NCBI GenBank assembly: GCA_963555705.1
Contig: OY743174.1
Location: 58,302,234-58,366,233, forward strand
DNA: 64,000 nt
Reading direction: 5' to 3'
DNA from: Ligustrum vulgare
Taxonomy: Eukaryota > Streptophyta > Magnoliopsida > Lamiales > Oleaceae
The translations under genes and the position numbers were made by a program. This document shows, in pieces, positions 10,826-22,945 of this stretch (position 1 is the stretch's first letter; the number at the start of each line of letters is the position of its first letter). The notes beneath the pieces are model-generated. The model did not search any database. It saw only the letters and a program-made list of their open reading frames with translations, and was not told where the DNA came from.

Positions 10826-11239
10826 ATCAGGTCATGTTCGCTGAATCGAAAATGTATGTGTACGACTCCGATCGTGGTTGTTTCACAGAGACCCAGCTCC
10901 AAGAAGCTCTGATATCCTTGGCAGTTATTGTTCCTCTAACGGCTAAGCGTGCTAGAATTCATATCGATGATGTACTAGCCATTCAGAGGATCAAGGGGAT
11001 TTCCAAACAATGTGTTAGGTAAATTTTCTTATACTCGTATTCTAGTATTTAATTAAATTCTTAACTATGTTCATTTATTTCACTAAAGTTTTTTTTTTTT
11101 TTTAACTTACAGTGGCGATTGCAGGATTTTTGCAATAAAATATATTGAGTTCTTGAGCATCGGACGAGATGTCAAGATGATACAGAAGTGGAGGATAAAG
11201 TTGGCTACTTATTTATTTACGTACAATTGTAATTCATAA
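10826..11239 (+). pseudogene. C-terminal fragment of an Ulp1-like (C48) cysteine protease
   Basis: Two exons, about 10834-11018 and 11113-11239, with donor GTAAAT at 11019 and acceptor TTACAG at 11107-11112. Spliced, they read ...QCVSGDCRIFAIKYIEFL... to TAA 11237-11239. The GDC(G)xFxxKYIExL signature with its catalytic Cys is the end of Ulp1/SENP peptidases that are often carried by plant Mutator-like elements. The Gly after the Cys is Arg here, and the His and Asp part is missing because the 5' end is cut by the neighbouring LTR at 10825. It converges with the MULE transposase at 11602-17123, which fits one MULE of the Ulp1-carrying type. The first exon is less certain than the second. Confidence 0.7.
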
Positions 11240-11601
11240 GATTTAGAAATGTAAAAATATAATTTTTATATGTAATTGTGTATATATATTTATTTTTCAA
11301 TTTCTTTATTATAGTTTTTATTTGTCAATTTCTTTAGTTGAATAAATTGCCTCACAAGTATAGATAACAATATATTTTTTGGAACAAAAAAATAGTATAT
11401 ATATATATATATATATAAACCCTAAACCCTAAAATAGAAAACTATACCCTAAACCCTAAAATATCTTTTTTTTCTCCAAGAAACATTTATCATATTTCAT
11501 CGTATGATAAGTAATTCACGAACTTTATTAACATAGACAAAATAAGATAATTTATTATCAACAGCACTACAATTACAATAAAAGTTTTAATAGTGATAAA
11601 A
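11240..11601. other. AT-rich spacer with telomere-like motifs
   Basis: No gene. At 11418-11462 there are four AAACCCTA-type units (interstitial telomere-like motif), next to a short (TA)n run. Confidence 0.5.
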
Positions 11602-13997
11602 TTAATTATTCAAAGGAATCTGACTAGTACAAGTTTGGTGAGTATGACCGACTGCGCCGCACCTGCCGCACTTTCGCGGTCTGGGAAACTCTCCAGTAGA
11701 TGGTATTCTAGACGTACGTACACGTCCAGGAGTACGTCTTCGGACATTCGGTGGCAGTAAATTATCAAGCGGGAGCAAGTGTTTGGGAAGTTCCCAGTCA
11801 GCCTCATTTGGTAGAGGAAATATAGTTTCAGCATATGCTTCTCTCCACAAAGCAGTTGTATAGTACTCAGTCGATAATGACTGTGGTGAAAAGCCCCTAT
11901 GTCTAGCAACTGCAACTGCATGAGCGCATGGAAAGCGCTCAAGCTGAAACTGTATACACGTGCACGTGTTGTCATTCAAGTCTAAAACATAACCAACATT
12001 ACGTCCGCATAAAACATTGAATCTAAACTGATCCAGTGGCTCCACGCCCAACCTTCTAGCCCGGTCTAATGTCTTGAAGAGTTTGGTTTCCATGGTAGGG
12101 GTGAGATAAGATGTGCATGATTGAGATTCTTCGCGTCTATCGTGAAACCAAACATGTAACTTCTCCCTAATGTTCTCAATCATTTCCAGAATTGGTAACT
12201 CTCGATCCTTCTTAAATAATGCATTCAAAGACTCCACATTATTTGACGTCATCATATTGTATCGACGTCCTGAAAATTGACACCGTGCCCAATGTTGAAT
12301 CCCCAATTTATCTATTAAGTACTCCGAGGCTTTCTTACTCTTGTTATCTATTTCGATCATGAACTTATTATAATCTTCAAAAGTGTAAGCCTCTGTAGCT
12401 CTCTTAAACAAGGAAACGATCCCAGTACCACGGTACGTCGTCTTCAAATTGCCTTGTATATGGTACATGCAATAACCATGGTGTGCTTCGGGAAAAACTT
12501 CAGCTATACCATTTATGATAGAATTTCCCCGATCAGTTATAAAAGTAAGGTCATGGACATCTCCAATTACTTCCCTCAACTTTGAGAAGAACCAATTCAT
12601 CGCTAGATCATTTTCGCTATCCACTATGCCGAACGCAAGAGGGTATATTTGAATGTTGGCATCTTGACATGTAGCAATAATTAACTTCCCTTCATATCTA
12701 GCTTTCATTGTTGTACCATCTACTAGAATTAGAGGTCGCATCGATCTTCTAAATCCATTTATACATTGTCCAAGAGCCATGAAAAATTACTTGAAGCGGT
12801 TGTCGTCGTCAGCCTCAATAAAGAATGTCGAACCAGGATTAGTTCTCGACATGTTATGACAATAGCTGGCTAATTTTGCATAACTTTCCTCGGGTGAACC
12901 CATTAAATCTTCTAACGCACATTCTCTAGCCTTCCAGGCCTTCTGGTAGCTCATGGTCACCCCAAAATCTCTCTGCACATCGTTAATGATGTCTCTAGGT
13001 CTGTAAATAGTCCTTGGGTCATCAAACTTATGCATTATCTATCGTCCTATAAACCATGAACGCGCTTGTCTGTGATAATTTCGACGAATGCCCACTTGAC
13101 AAGTTTGTTCTCGTGCATACTTGCGAACTACGAAGAATTGATTTGTGTCCATCCTCGTTGCTCGCAGACGCCAACTACAATTATCATCTACACGGACAAT
13201 TGTGTAGGTACTCCTGTAAGACCGCTTTTCATGTTATGGACAATTCTGAAATCCCACGTGATATTTATATTAATGTTGTTATAAATTTTAAATTGATAAT
13301 TTTTAATGTCTATAATTTTAATTATTTTGCAGTGGGAGGGCTTGGATGCTGTCTTGATCAATGTGCCAAATAGAAAGTTCATAACTTGTCTATGTGCAAT
13401 TTTATGTGTGATTATTAACGTGGTTTATTAATCTTGTTATTTTCTATTTAATTAAGTTGAAAGTAGCCTAAATTGTGTTAAATGGGAATTGGAGAAAGTT
13501 TAGTGGCACTTTGAATTTTATTTGAGGGATGTGGACTTAAATTGCTTATTTATGAGAGTCGAAGGACTGATTTGCAATTAACAAGTTTTACATTTAAAAA
13601 TCCTAAACCTAATCTAACTCTCATCCCTCACACCCGCTCTCTCGCGATCTGTCACTATATGTCTCGCCTCTCGCTCTCTCTGTCTCGCCTCTCGCTCTCT
13701 CTTCTCCGTCTCCCTCCCTCGGCTACTCCCTTCGACCGCCGACCGCCGCTCCCACGGAAGTAAGTCCCCTTCCCCTCTCACGCACAAAACCTCCACGCAC
13801 ACGCACACACCTCGCGACCACTTCCTCACACACGGGTCCTCACACACTCACAAACAGTGTTCCATATACGGCCCTATATGTATGTATTGATGTATGTAAG
13901 TATATATATGTGTGTGTGGGTAAGTTTATTATTACTATTTCAGATTTTTATTTATCCTAGATTCCGAATTTAACTGTCAATTTGGAGAGTTGGTATT

Positions 13998-14002
13998 GTG
14001 AT

Positions 14003-14054
<52 letters not shown>
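13998..14054. repeat. (TG)n(TA)n microsatellite
   Basis: A run of TG dinucleotides changes directly into TA dinucleotides, inside the solo LTR. Confidence 0.9.
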
Positions 14055-14056
<2 letters not shown>

Positions 14057-15407
14057 TTCAGGTTTTAAAGTAATTTCCAGATTTCGAAATTGGACTGTAA
14101 CTTCAGATTCTTGTAATGTAACCTCAGTTGTGGATTTCAAATTTTGGATAATGGGCGTATGTATATATGTGTATAGATGGATCTAATGTATTGACTTACA
14201 TGTTAAAATTCAGATTTTGAAAAAAATATAGACTTAGTTCCAGATTTTTCAAATTTATGAAGATTAATTTCAGATTTCGAAATTTTGAATTAGTGGCTTA
14301 ATTAAATGTCTAGGAAAAGTTTGAGTTATAATGTGCATATTTTCAAATTTAAGTTAGTTGCATTTTCGAAATTATAATTGTTAAATTGGAGAATTGGGTA
14401 ATTATATAAATGTATATTTTGTGTATTTCCAAATTCGTGTTATAGTCAAATTTCGAATTTATTAATTGGAAGTTTGGATATATGTTGGTTTTTTAAGATT
14501 TGTGAAATTGTTGGGACTTTATGGGAGTGGATTTTTATAACGTTGGGTTAAATTATGTAAATTTGGGTTTGAGTTTGAATTTAAAAATGAGAGTTTCTAA
14601 CGTGGATTGAAATTTATCTCTTATTTTCGAATATGATTTTTTTTTTTTTTTTGTGAACGTGAGTAATAATTATAATTACTAGATTTTGAGAAAATTGTAA
14701 AGTTGTGTACATTTTTCAAACTTTGGTTTTAATTTAAGTACCTTAATAGTTAAGCTTAAAATGTTGGGTCGAATGGTTTAAATCTTTGCTTTCGAGTATT
14801 ATATGGAAGTATTTAATATATTTTAATACCTTGTTTGGAATAAATGATCACAAGAATGAAAAAGGGAAAGAATATTTATTGTTTTAACTTGTTTAAAGGA
14901 ATGATGAATAGATCAAATTGAACTGAAAGTATATTTTACTAAATGAATAAATGCAACTAAGATTTTGGTACATTGACGACACGGACAGTCGAAGCTCCTC
15001 CACTTGCAAATTCAGATAACGGTAAATGCTAAGGACGTCACGTAAGTAAATTTCCCCCTATTTTCATCAAAGTTGAATGTGAATGTGAAAGTTATGTGTA
15101 AATGACTGTCTTGCAACTTACTTGCTTTGATGAATTTCATTTACTTTGTAAAAGTATATGTTATTACGAAGAATGTTCAAGCATGCACATTATCATGTCA
15201 TTGCATCATCAAGCATGCATTGACATCGAAATTGGGAAGTGAAATGTTTTTAAATGAAAGAAATGTGTCAAGGTGCAAGTTTGTTCAAAAGTTATGTATC
15301 CCAAGTTTTTAAAGAAAGAAAGGGTGTACTTCTAGTTCATGAAAGTTGCGAGTGGGAAATGGGGCGCGGGGGACCGGCGTACCCGAATTAAGTCGCTTTG
15401 CGACGGA

Positions 15408-15530
15408 ATGTTCAACCGTTTACGGTGGACTGTTAAACCGCTTTGCGGTGGGAAAGTGAATGTTAAACCGCTTTGCAGTGGGAAAGTGAATGTTAAACCG
15501 CTTTGCGGTGGAAACGCGAATGTTAATCTG
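15408..15530. repeat. 30-bp tandem repeat with ACCGCTTTGCGGT core
   Basis: The unit beginning TGTTAAACCGCTTTGCGGTG starts at 15431, 15461 and 15491 with a degenerate copy before it. The core ACCGC-TTT-GCGGT is a perfect 5-bp-stem hairpin, so each unit can fold. Confidence 0.9.
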
Positions 15531-17123
15531 GTTCCAAATAAGAAATTGCCCACTGTTATCTGATTGACTAGAAGATACACCAAGTGAGCTCACGATGGAA
15601 ATGAAGTGAAAGTTTTGAAATGAAGTGAGTTTTGAAATGAAGTGAAAGTTTGAAATGTTTGAAAGTTTTGGAAAGTAAAGTAAATGGGGATACATATATG
15701 AAAATTTTAAAGCATTCATGTCATAAGCATGCATTTCATGCATAAAGTTTACTTACTGAGCTTTAGCTCACCCCAATCCCTCCCCAATGTTTCAGGTGAT
15801 GAAAGTTAGGTGATCCGAGGAGAGCACTTGGTGACAGAATCAGGCACTACCCGAAATTTGTTATTTTCTTCAAAGTTAATTAAGGAATTTTCATAAGTTT
15901 TCATTGGGTATTCTTTAATCTTTCATTCTTTAAATGGTTTTGGTTGAAATTAGTTTAAATAAAGTTTGAATAGAAAATTTCATAAATGTTTCTTTGGTCA
16001 TTTTTGTTGGTTCATTCCTTTAATTGTTTATTGAATTTAATTTTGATGAGTTATTTATCTCTTTAGTAGTTTATTAATCCTCCATTTAGTTAAATGGAGC
16101 TCATGATTTAAATTTATTTATGATGAGGAGTTTGGGGATTGAATTTGAAATAGTATGGTGATGTTGGAGTTTGAAGTAGAATTGGGGTTGTATGTTGAAT
16201 ATTGGATTTTTTGTTTGAGTTGAGTTTTATGTTGTAAAATGGTTTTTGATGTCTCTCTACAGGTTGGTTAAGTCCAATTTATAGAGGAGACTCTGCCGAA
16301 ATTTTTGTAAATTTTTTATAATAGTAAATGAAACGTTTAAATGTTTTAAACGATTATTTCCGCATATAATGTGAATGGAAGTTAACACGCCTAGGTTTTA
16401 GATACTGAAACTTGGGGTGTTACAACTCCTGTCTGACTTATTCACTTTAAACTCGAAATTGTGCTTAAGTGCAATACTGTGCATCGCTTCTTGGAGATCT
16501 TGCTTGGTATTAAATAATTGCTGGACTTCTAAATCTTCATCATCTGGAACCACACGTGAACAATTAGTCGATCGTGAACTTGGCCCAACATGTGAGTTCT
16601 CGAAGTGCTCATGTTGACGTCTGGATAAATTAATCAGATCATTGTTTGTAAATGGAATGTCCTCCTGATTGTCTCCGACTACATCGTGACCTCTATGGGT
16701 GATAAGAGGATCATGGAGTATAACAACTGTATCAGGAATAACATCATCATCCTCACGTGCTATTTCTAATGTGTCCCAAATATCATTCACATTCTTATCC
16801 CCACCATCGAATTCTTCATTCTGATTATCGGAGGTATCCTTTCGTACTAAAGTTACACAGAGAGGAATATTTTCCTTTTTAATCGCCTCAATTAACCATG
16901 TAATTTGCACATCAGAAGTAATAAACATGGGTGGCAATGCAATAGTAGAATTAGAGTTATATAGAAATCCAAATTTCATATCATATTCAGATGGATCAAC
17001 TTCGAGTTGATCTTGTAGTTTACTGTATAAGTCTGTAAATGACATACCTGAAGTTAACAAAGTTACAGAAATGTTTTGATCACTTGTATATTTCCATGAC
17101 CATCGCAGATTTTCATCAACCAC

Positions 17124-18084
17124 AAATTCACCAAAATAAGAAACTGGTATGAAAGCTGCATTAATTAAAAATAATAAATTTTCAAAACAACAAGTTAGGA
17201 AAAATCAGAGTAACTGATAAAAAATAATTGTAAAAAAAATAGTTGGTCGAGCCGGAGCCTCGGTCCGGCCGGACCGATGACAGACACTTTTTGGTCCGGT
17301 CTAATGTTCAATTCTTCCGATTTTGTTACTAAACTGATAAAAATCACACTTCGCCATATTAATTTTCATTGTTTAGTTTACATAATTATAGATCTATAAT
17401 GATTATTAACTAAAAAATTAACAATATATGAATTTTTCGATAATTTTTGGTTACTGAAATTATAGATCTGTTGAATAAATTTAACACAACGAGAACGAAA
17501 TTAAATACAGTATAATAAATATTGCTAAATCAACTTACCGATAAGAAGTAGCGAATGAAATCTTTTAGTTGAGGTTTGTATTTTTTTTACGGATTTTTTT
17601 AGCACAAGCAGACAAAAAATGAGAGAATAATTTATCTGTGTATTGAGTACAAACAGATGAAAAAACGAGAGAATAATAAAAGTGCGAATTGTATGATTTT
17701 TGTTTTAATATAAATATGAAATAAATGAAGGGTATAAGAGAAATATGATTATTAAGGGTGTACACGTCATTTTAAAGAAAAATGGGTATTGTGGTTAGTT
17801 TTTGAAAAGTTAGGGTATTTTGACTTAGCCCACGTTTGACTTGAGTATTTTTAAAATTCTCCCACGACTTCAGGCATGCTTGCCGGCTAATAGAATGATG
17901 TGGGCCTGTGTGGGGTCGTATGTGAAGATTCCTCTACAGAACAGATAAATAAATCAAACTTCACGGTGAAGAAGAAAGAAAGACGAGTTTAGGGAAAATT
18001 AGTTTCACATTCGTGCCATAGATATATTTTATTGATAAAGTTTAAATTACAGAAAAAGTACAATTGAAAAAAAAGCAGCACAAA
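17124..18084. other. MULE 5' flank and spacer, no gene
   Basis: Upstream side of the minus-strand transposase. Contains a short GC-rich stretch of imperfect CCGG motifs at 17240-17275. I see no further gene and no clear terminal inverted repeat. Confidence 0.35.
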
Positions 18085-18423
18085 TTACAAAAAAATCAGT
18101 GTCAATTTAAATAATAATAAGTATTCTGTTTTCAAGAGTGTTAATCCAGTGCCCCTGGACTTGCATTTGCTGCCAATCATGCTTCCAGTATGTGGAGTAC
18201 CAGATGAACGTATGAAACATGACGTTCCTTCTCCCGGATCCGGTTTGACATTCAAATCCGGTCGCTGAGTTAAGTCTGTTAGATCTCGTTGGTCGCACGC
18301 AGTGGAAGGATAGGTCACGTGCTCACCAGTTGCCGTAACTGATTTGAATAATATATCATCGTAGTAAAGCAGTTCCACGGTGTTTTTATTCTGGATTGAT
18401 TTCGCGTCCGGTATTGCCTGCAT
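18085..18423 (-). other. Open frame of 112 aa, not recognised
   Basis: A minus-strand frame starting MQAIPDAKSIQNKNTVELLY and ending in a hydrophobic stretch of mostly Leu/Phe. The first ~85 residues have balanced composition and higher GC than the surroundings, so this could be the last exon of a gene fragment whose end reads into intron-like sequence. No domain was recognised and no upstream exon was found. Confidence 0.25.
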
Positions 18424-18806
18424 GGCAACAATAATACTGGGCTAGAACTTTTCTGTTTTGAGATTAAAGAACACTCAAGACGGGAACAATGGCCACCACT
18501 AAATTAATTTTTTTTTAATCAGTGTTTCCATGCGGGAAAAGTGAAGTCCGCTAGTGACATTCAAAGAAGCAAGCTGTAAATTCGATGTTCTAATAAAGAC
18601 ACGGCCCTACTTTGTCTTTCCAACAAATTAGGAAAATCTATTATCTCGTGAAAAAAAAGAGCTAGAAATTGTGCAAAACGTTAGGGGCACAAAGAAATAG
18701 GTAATGCACGTGATGAAATCACTCAGAAGAGATCAGTGTAAGTAAGCACGAATGCATATCTATGAAGAAATATTATGCTCAAGTCCTGTTGTGCACATGA
18801 CCTATT
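18424..18806. other. Spacer, nothing recognised
   Basis: No coding or repeat structure that I could name. Confidence 0.3.
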
Positions 18807-18814
18807 CTTAGATG

Positions 18815-19493
18815 TAGAGATGGCAAAAAAATTCGATCCGCCCCGTCGATCCGTCGACCCGATCCGATCCGATCGGAAAAAATCCCGATCCGTGGATCGA
18901 CGGATCGAGATTTTTGTGATCCGCCCCGATCCGAAAATTCACGGAGCGGATTTGGATCGGGGCTGATCCGATCCGCCCCAATCCGCGATCCGAAATTTTT
19001 TTTTAATATAATTTTTTTATCATGTATAAAAATCTAATATTATAAATTTTGTAGCAAACTTTAATTTTTGGGAATAACCTGCAATCTTTGCATTTTAAAG
19101 AAAACACATTTTTCATGTTCTTCATTTGAAGAAAGAATTACAATAAGTGATGGTAAAAAAACTCGATCCGTTGAATCGGCGAATCGGCCTCTATACGTCT
19201 CGTTTCAATAAAATAAATAAAATTTAATAAAAAAATAAATTTTCTAAATTTTTTATAAAAGATTTAATTTAAAATATATTTAAAAAAATTAAAAAAATTA
19301 AAAAAATAAAAAATAAATAATTTTTTTTTTTGGCTGATCGGTCCACGGATCGGTGGACCGATCCGCCCCGATCCGAACCCGATCCGCCCCGACCCGACCC
19401 GAAATTTGACGGATCGCGGGGCGGATCCGGATCGGACAAAAAAATCTCGGGACGGGGCGGATCGGGGTCCGATCCGCCCCGTTGCCATCTCTA
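18815..19493. mobile_element. hAT-type non-autonomous element, 679 bp, 8-bp TSD
   Basis: Perfect terminal inverted repeats TAGAGATGGCAA / TTGCCATCTCTA. The flanks are CTTAGATG at 18807-18814 and 19494-19501, an exact 8-bp duplication as made by hAT transposases. Both arms are packed with GATCCG/CGGATC motifs. No coding capacity. Confidence 0.92.
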
Positions 19494-19639
19494 CTTAGAT
19501 GGGATAACAAAGACATAACAATTGGAACTAACATTTATTTGTTATAGAGTTATATACATATTGAACTTAAAGGGAAAATGCATCTACCATATATGTCGTG
19601 TACTGCAGTAATCGGAAATGGAGAAAAAAAATTAAATAA

Positions 19640-19960
19640 AGAAATAATTATTAGCTAACCGTGGTGGCCTCCGACCACCAGTCGTCATTAGCCGCAAATG
19701 ACTTGTTGAATGGGTCGAACCTAAGCCTCGTCGAAGAATGCGGTTTGTTTAACGTTGTCCAAAAACCTTTCGTTGAGTCCAAAAGTTTTTAACTTGGGTT
19801 GCCGTACACGTCTTGCCGAACTCGGCGCTGAGAGCTTGCCCAACTCTCTTCCATGACTTTTGTTTCAAACCAGCACCGGATCGCTTCCCGTTTTGAACTT
19901 CCTCGACACATAGGCTGAAAAAAGAGCCCAACATTGGTCATCCCATTTCCAGCTTAGTCG
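19640..19960 (-). pseudogene. Myb/SANT-like DNA-binding domain fragment
   Basis: The minus-strand frame 19934-19749 reads FFSLCVEEVQNGKRSG, then SWKRVGQAL and GKTCTATQVKNFW, which is the trihelix-like Myb/SANT domain found in many plant transposon-related proteins (such as the second protein of PIF/Harbinger elements). Just upstream, KLEMG and a TGA replace the usual KLEWDDQ part, so the start is broken by a frameshift. Only about 60-80 aa remain. Confidence 0.6.
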
Positions 19961-20094
19961 ACGGGTGGTTTCCTTTCCAGTATCCTTCTATCTTTACCTT
20001 GTTAAAGATGGATGGATCCATCCTTCGAGTTTGAAGTCGGGTTCAATGACACTCTGGTTTTCGGCGGCTGTCAAGCTAGGTGGTGGGTTTCATG

Positions 20095-20908
20095 CAGGGA
20101 CGAATCTAGTAAAAAAGTTCAACTAGAGCGGCTGATAATTAACGGTGGTCCGTTGATCGACGACGTCAACGGCCGCAATAGTGAAAATTCTTATTATTAT
20201 TTAATTAAATAATACTAAAATTAATCAATAAATATAGAAATACGCTAAAACATCATATATCGAACTATAATTCATTTTGAAGATCAATTAAGCATTTTGA
20301 AAATCATAAATCATATACCAAATCATTTAATTTATTCTCGAAATTATATATCATAATCAAAGTATCAAACTATAATTCATTTTGAAAATTATATACCAAA
20401 ACCAATATCTTGATCTGGGGTATTTTTTCTTTACTCATACAATCATGTATTATACACCATAATTATACTATCCAAAAAGCAAGAAAATTATTTTATTTGA
20501 TTAAATAAATAATATAACAAATTAGGAAGCAAAGAAAAAATAATATGAACCCAAATAATACATAAGCCATAAATAATACATCAGCCATAAGGCCTAAAAC
20601 AATCTTAGAGGAAAAAACCCAAATCAACACTTAAAAAAAGGCCCAAATCAGAGGCCCTTCTTCTCTTCTTCCCCAGTAGTCTGTTCATCTTCCTCAATCG
20701 GCTATCTCCTACATCTGAATTCCGACAACTCCATCTTTATCTTCATTGTAGTTTTCCTATTTCCAAGTTCCAACCAATTATCACATGTTCCATATATCTT
20801 CTAACACATTCTCAAGCCTCACTTTCCTCAAAAAAAAAAAAAAAAAAAAGGAAAAACGTAACTGAAAAGCAGATCGACTGGGCTCGACGCCGGCTGGATC
20901 CGCCTCTG
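20095..20908. mobile_element. hAT-type non-autonomous element, 814 bp, 8-bp TSD
   Basis: Ends CAGGGACGAATCTAG (20095) and CTGGATCCGCCTCTG (to 20908) are imperfect inverted repeats of the CAGRGGCGGATCCAG type known for plant hAT elements. GTTTCATG is duplicated exactly at 20087-20094 and 20909-20916. The interior is AT-rich and has no coding sequence. Confidence 0.88.
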
Positions 20909-20916
20909 GTTTCATG

Positions 20917-21371
20917 AGTTGAAAGAGAGACGGTTTTGAAGAAATGGTTGAAGCAGCGTGTATAATATGGAGCAAATCACTGTGGATGGATTATTTTTTA
21001 TTATGTGTACTATAGATGATTAGGCTGGAAGAGAAGCAGGGTGCAAGTTGTCTGAAACTTGTAGGGCTTCACGTGTTATACTATTGGGTTGTGTGCAATA
21101 GGCAAAACTTTTTTTTTTTTAGTTGAACAAAATGTAACAAGGACGACTTCGGGCATGCTTGGCGGCAACTAAGTGTGTGTTTGATTGTGATAGTGAAATT
21201 CGATTAGAAAGAAAACGAATTTCAGTGAATTGAATTTTTGGGAATTTGAAGATTAATGTATTTGATTGGTTTAATTTTGTAAGTGAAAAAAGTTAGGAAT
21301 CTTTCAAGTTTTATTATTTGATTGACATTATTTTTCATAACAAATAAAGTAAAATTTAACTATTTTAATCA

Positions 21372-21429
<58 letters not shown>

Positions 21430-22365
21430 GACACATTTGTACTTGATAATAATTATATTAATTTCTTAAAAAAATAAGTCAGTTAACAAATGATCAAAAG
21501 CGGCATTTATGATTTTCCATGGAAACCAATTATCATCTATCCATTAAGAACTGATTTTCCAACATTCCATGTAATCGTACAACATGTGAGGAAAGTAAGA
21601 ATTAAAATTTCAAGGCAAATTTAGCAAGTCAAACAACAATAAAAGGTCAAAAGTGGGTAAATCAATTCCAATTCCATGGCAAATAAATCATTTGAAACGC
21701 TACCTAAAGGATATATGACATTTACAATATTAAACTTAGACCGATAATGATTTACTTCGAAGAAGATAATGAGGATGACTAAGAGGAGCCAACGAACTAT
21801 GTGGTTCGCTTAATGAAAACCTTCTTATTAGCATTCTTAATTTACTTATACGTAGATATTTTAAAGATAAATCTTGATGCAGATTATGCTTGTAAGTAAT
21901 TATTACACGCTAAAATCATTATCTATAAAAATGATGAATGATTTAGAAAAAAAAGGTGTAATCCACACCTTGAGGGTCCGAATCGATCCTGCACTGGATC
22001 ATTGGTTCGAGAGGTAAATCACAGGTGGTACCTCTCAGAGTCAGGGTGGAGGGCATTGGTAATGATGAATGATTTAGAATATCATTAACGCTCTTTTTGA
22101 AAGAAACAATGACATAAACTTAGAGCTCGTTTTGATAAAATTATAACGACGAGGAGTAGTGAGTCGTACGAAACGTGTTTATAATAACTAGATAATAATT
22201 GTAAATATGTTGTTAAAATAACTTCAAACTTTAACTTGAAATTCTAAAGACTATAATTTAGACAGACAAGCACTTAATATTTGAAATTTCTAAAACATTT
22301 TCATAAGTATATGATCTATTCTAATGTAACTAGTAGTAGGAAACTGATATATTGCTCACCGTAGA
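20917..22365. other. Repeat-rich spacer
   Basis: Contains a copy of the dispersed TTTGATTG...CGAATTTC repeat (21178-21230 onward) and an (ATT)n run. No gene seen. Confidence 0.35.
21374..21430. repeat. (ATT)n microsatellite
   Basis: About 18 uninterrupted ATT units. Confidence 0.9.
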
Positions 22366-22447
22366 CGTGGTAGCTCGGAGGATGTCGAGCTGCCTCACGT
22401 GATGTCACGTGGGGCAGTTCAACATCCTCCAATGTCGAGCTACCACG
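22366..22447. repeat. Imperfect inverted repeat rich in CACGTG
   Basis: The arms CGTGGTAGCTCG...GAGGATGTCGAGCTGCC and their inverted copy pair over about 37 bp with a few mismatches and a 6-nt bulge. The centre TCACGTGATGTCACGTG carries two CACGTG (G-box-like) hexamers, and a third is at the outer edge. It could be a small foldback element or a hairpin source. Confidence 0.75.
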
Positions 22448-22891
22448 TGTTCGATGGACAACAAAGGAAGTTGTCCACAGATGAATCCTGACTAGTATTG
22501 TAAAGGTATTGTGCATATATTTTTTAAGTCCGATATTAAATTGTCAAATTTCAATTAAAATACAAGAATGTGACGCTTGAAAATATGGTTCAATATTTTC
22601 TTTTCTTTTGTCAACTATGCTTTTAATTTTTATTCAAATAACAGGAAACACTTAACTAGTCATAGTCAAAATAAGCCTTTGATTGGCTAGATTTAAATTG
22701 GAATTGAAATTATTTAGTTGATTTATTTGTGTATTTTTAGGTAAGATGTGGGGTTAAAAATTGGAGAGAGAAAATGTGAATGGTTAAAAAGTGGTATGAA
22801 AAATTGTGTAAATTAATTTTTTTGTCTTTTTTGTCTTGTAGTGAAATAAATTGCAAATTAATTTATAAAAGAACGGAGATATGAATCAAAA

Positions 22892-22945
<54 letters not shown>

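Larger units (their letters stand above)
13215..16424. mobile_element. 3.2-kb solo LTR-like insertion in the MULE transposase
   Basis: Ends are TGTAAGACC (13215) and GGGGTGTTACA (to 16424), that is TG...CA with a short inverted terminus. The flanks are ACTCC on both sides (13210-13214 and 16425-16429), a perfect 5-bp duplication typical of LTR elements. The start and end do not match one another, so this is a single LTR rather than a pair. On the plus strand it looks like a transcription leader: pyrimidine-rich GC block at 13620-13760, donor-like GTAAGT (13759), and acceptor-like TTTCAG (15791-15796). Lineage is unknown. Confidence 0.75.
11602..17123 (-). pseudogene. Mutator-like (MULE) transposase, split by a solo LTR and carrying two stops
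   Basis: Starts at 17123 with an N-terminal part (to about 16430) that resembles the PB1-like and acidic region of plant MULE proteins and ends in LKHNFEFKVNKSDRS. The frame resumes at about 13209 with DDNCSWRLRATRM (MULE DNA-binding region) and continues to 11602. The transposase core starts at LVDGTTMKARYEGKL and includes FITDRG; a SWIM zinc finger (CTCIQFQLERFPCAHA) and a C-terminal CCHC knuckle (CGRCGAVGHTHQTC) follow. Removing the 13215-16424 insertion plus one GGAGT copy keeps the frame. Two in-frame stops remain: TAG at 13041-13039 and TAA at 12789-12787. The longest open part is 392 aa. Terminal inverted repeats were not found. Confidence 0.88.

Noticed and set aside
11418..11462. Telomere end
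   Set aside because: Only a few AAACCCTA units flanked by ordinary AT-rich DNA; an interstitial motif.
15332..15743. Overlapping open frames with repeated TVKPLCGG-like or FTFPPQSGLT-like peptides
   Set aside because: They are produced by the 30-bp DNA tandem repeat read in different frames and on both strands, within a solo LTR; not a gene.
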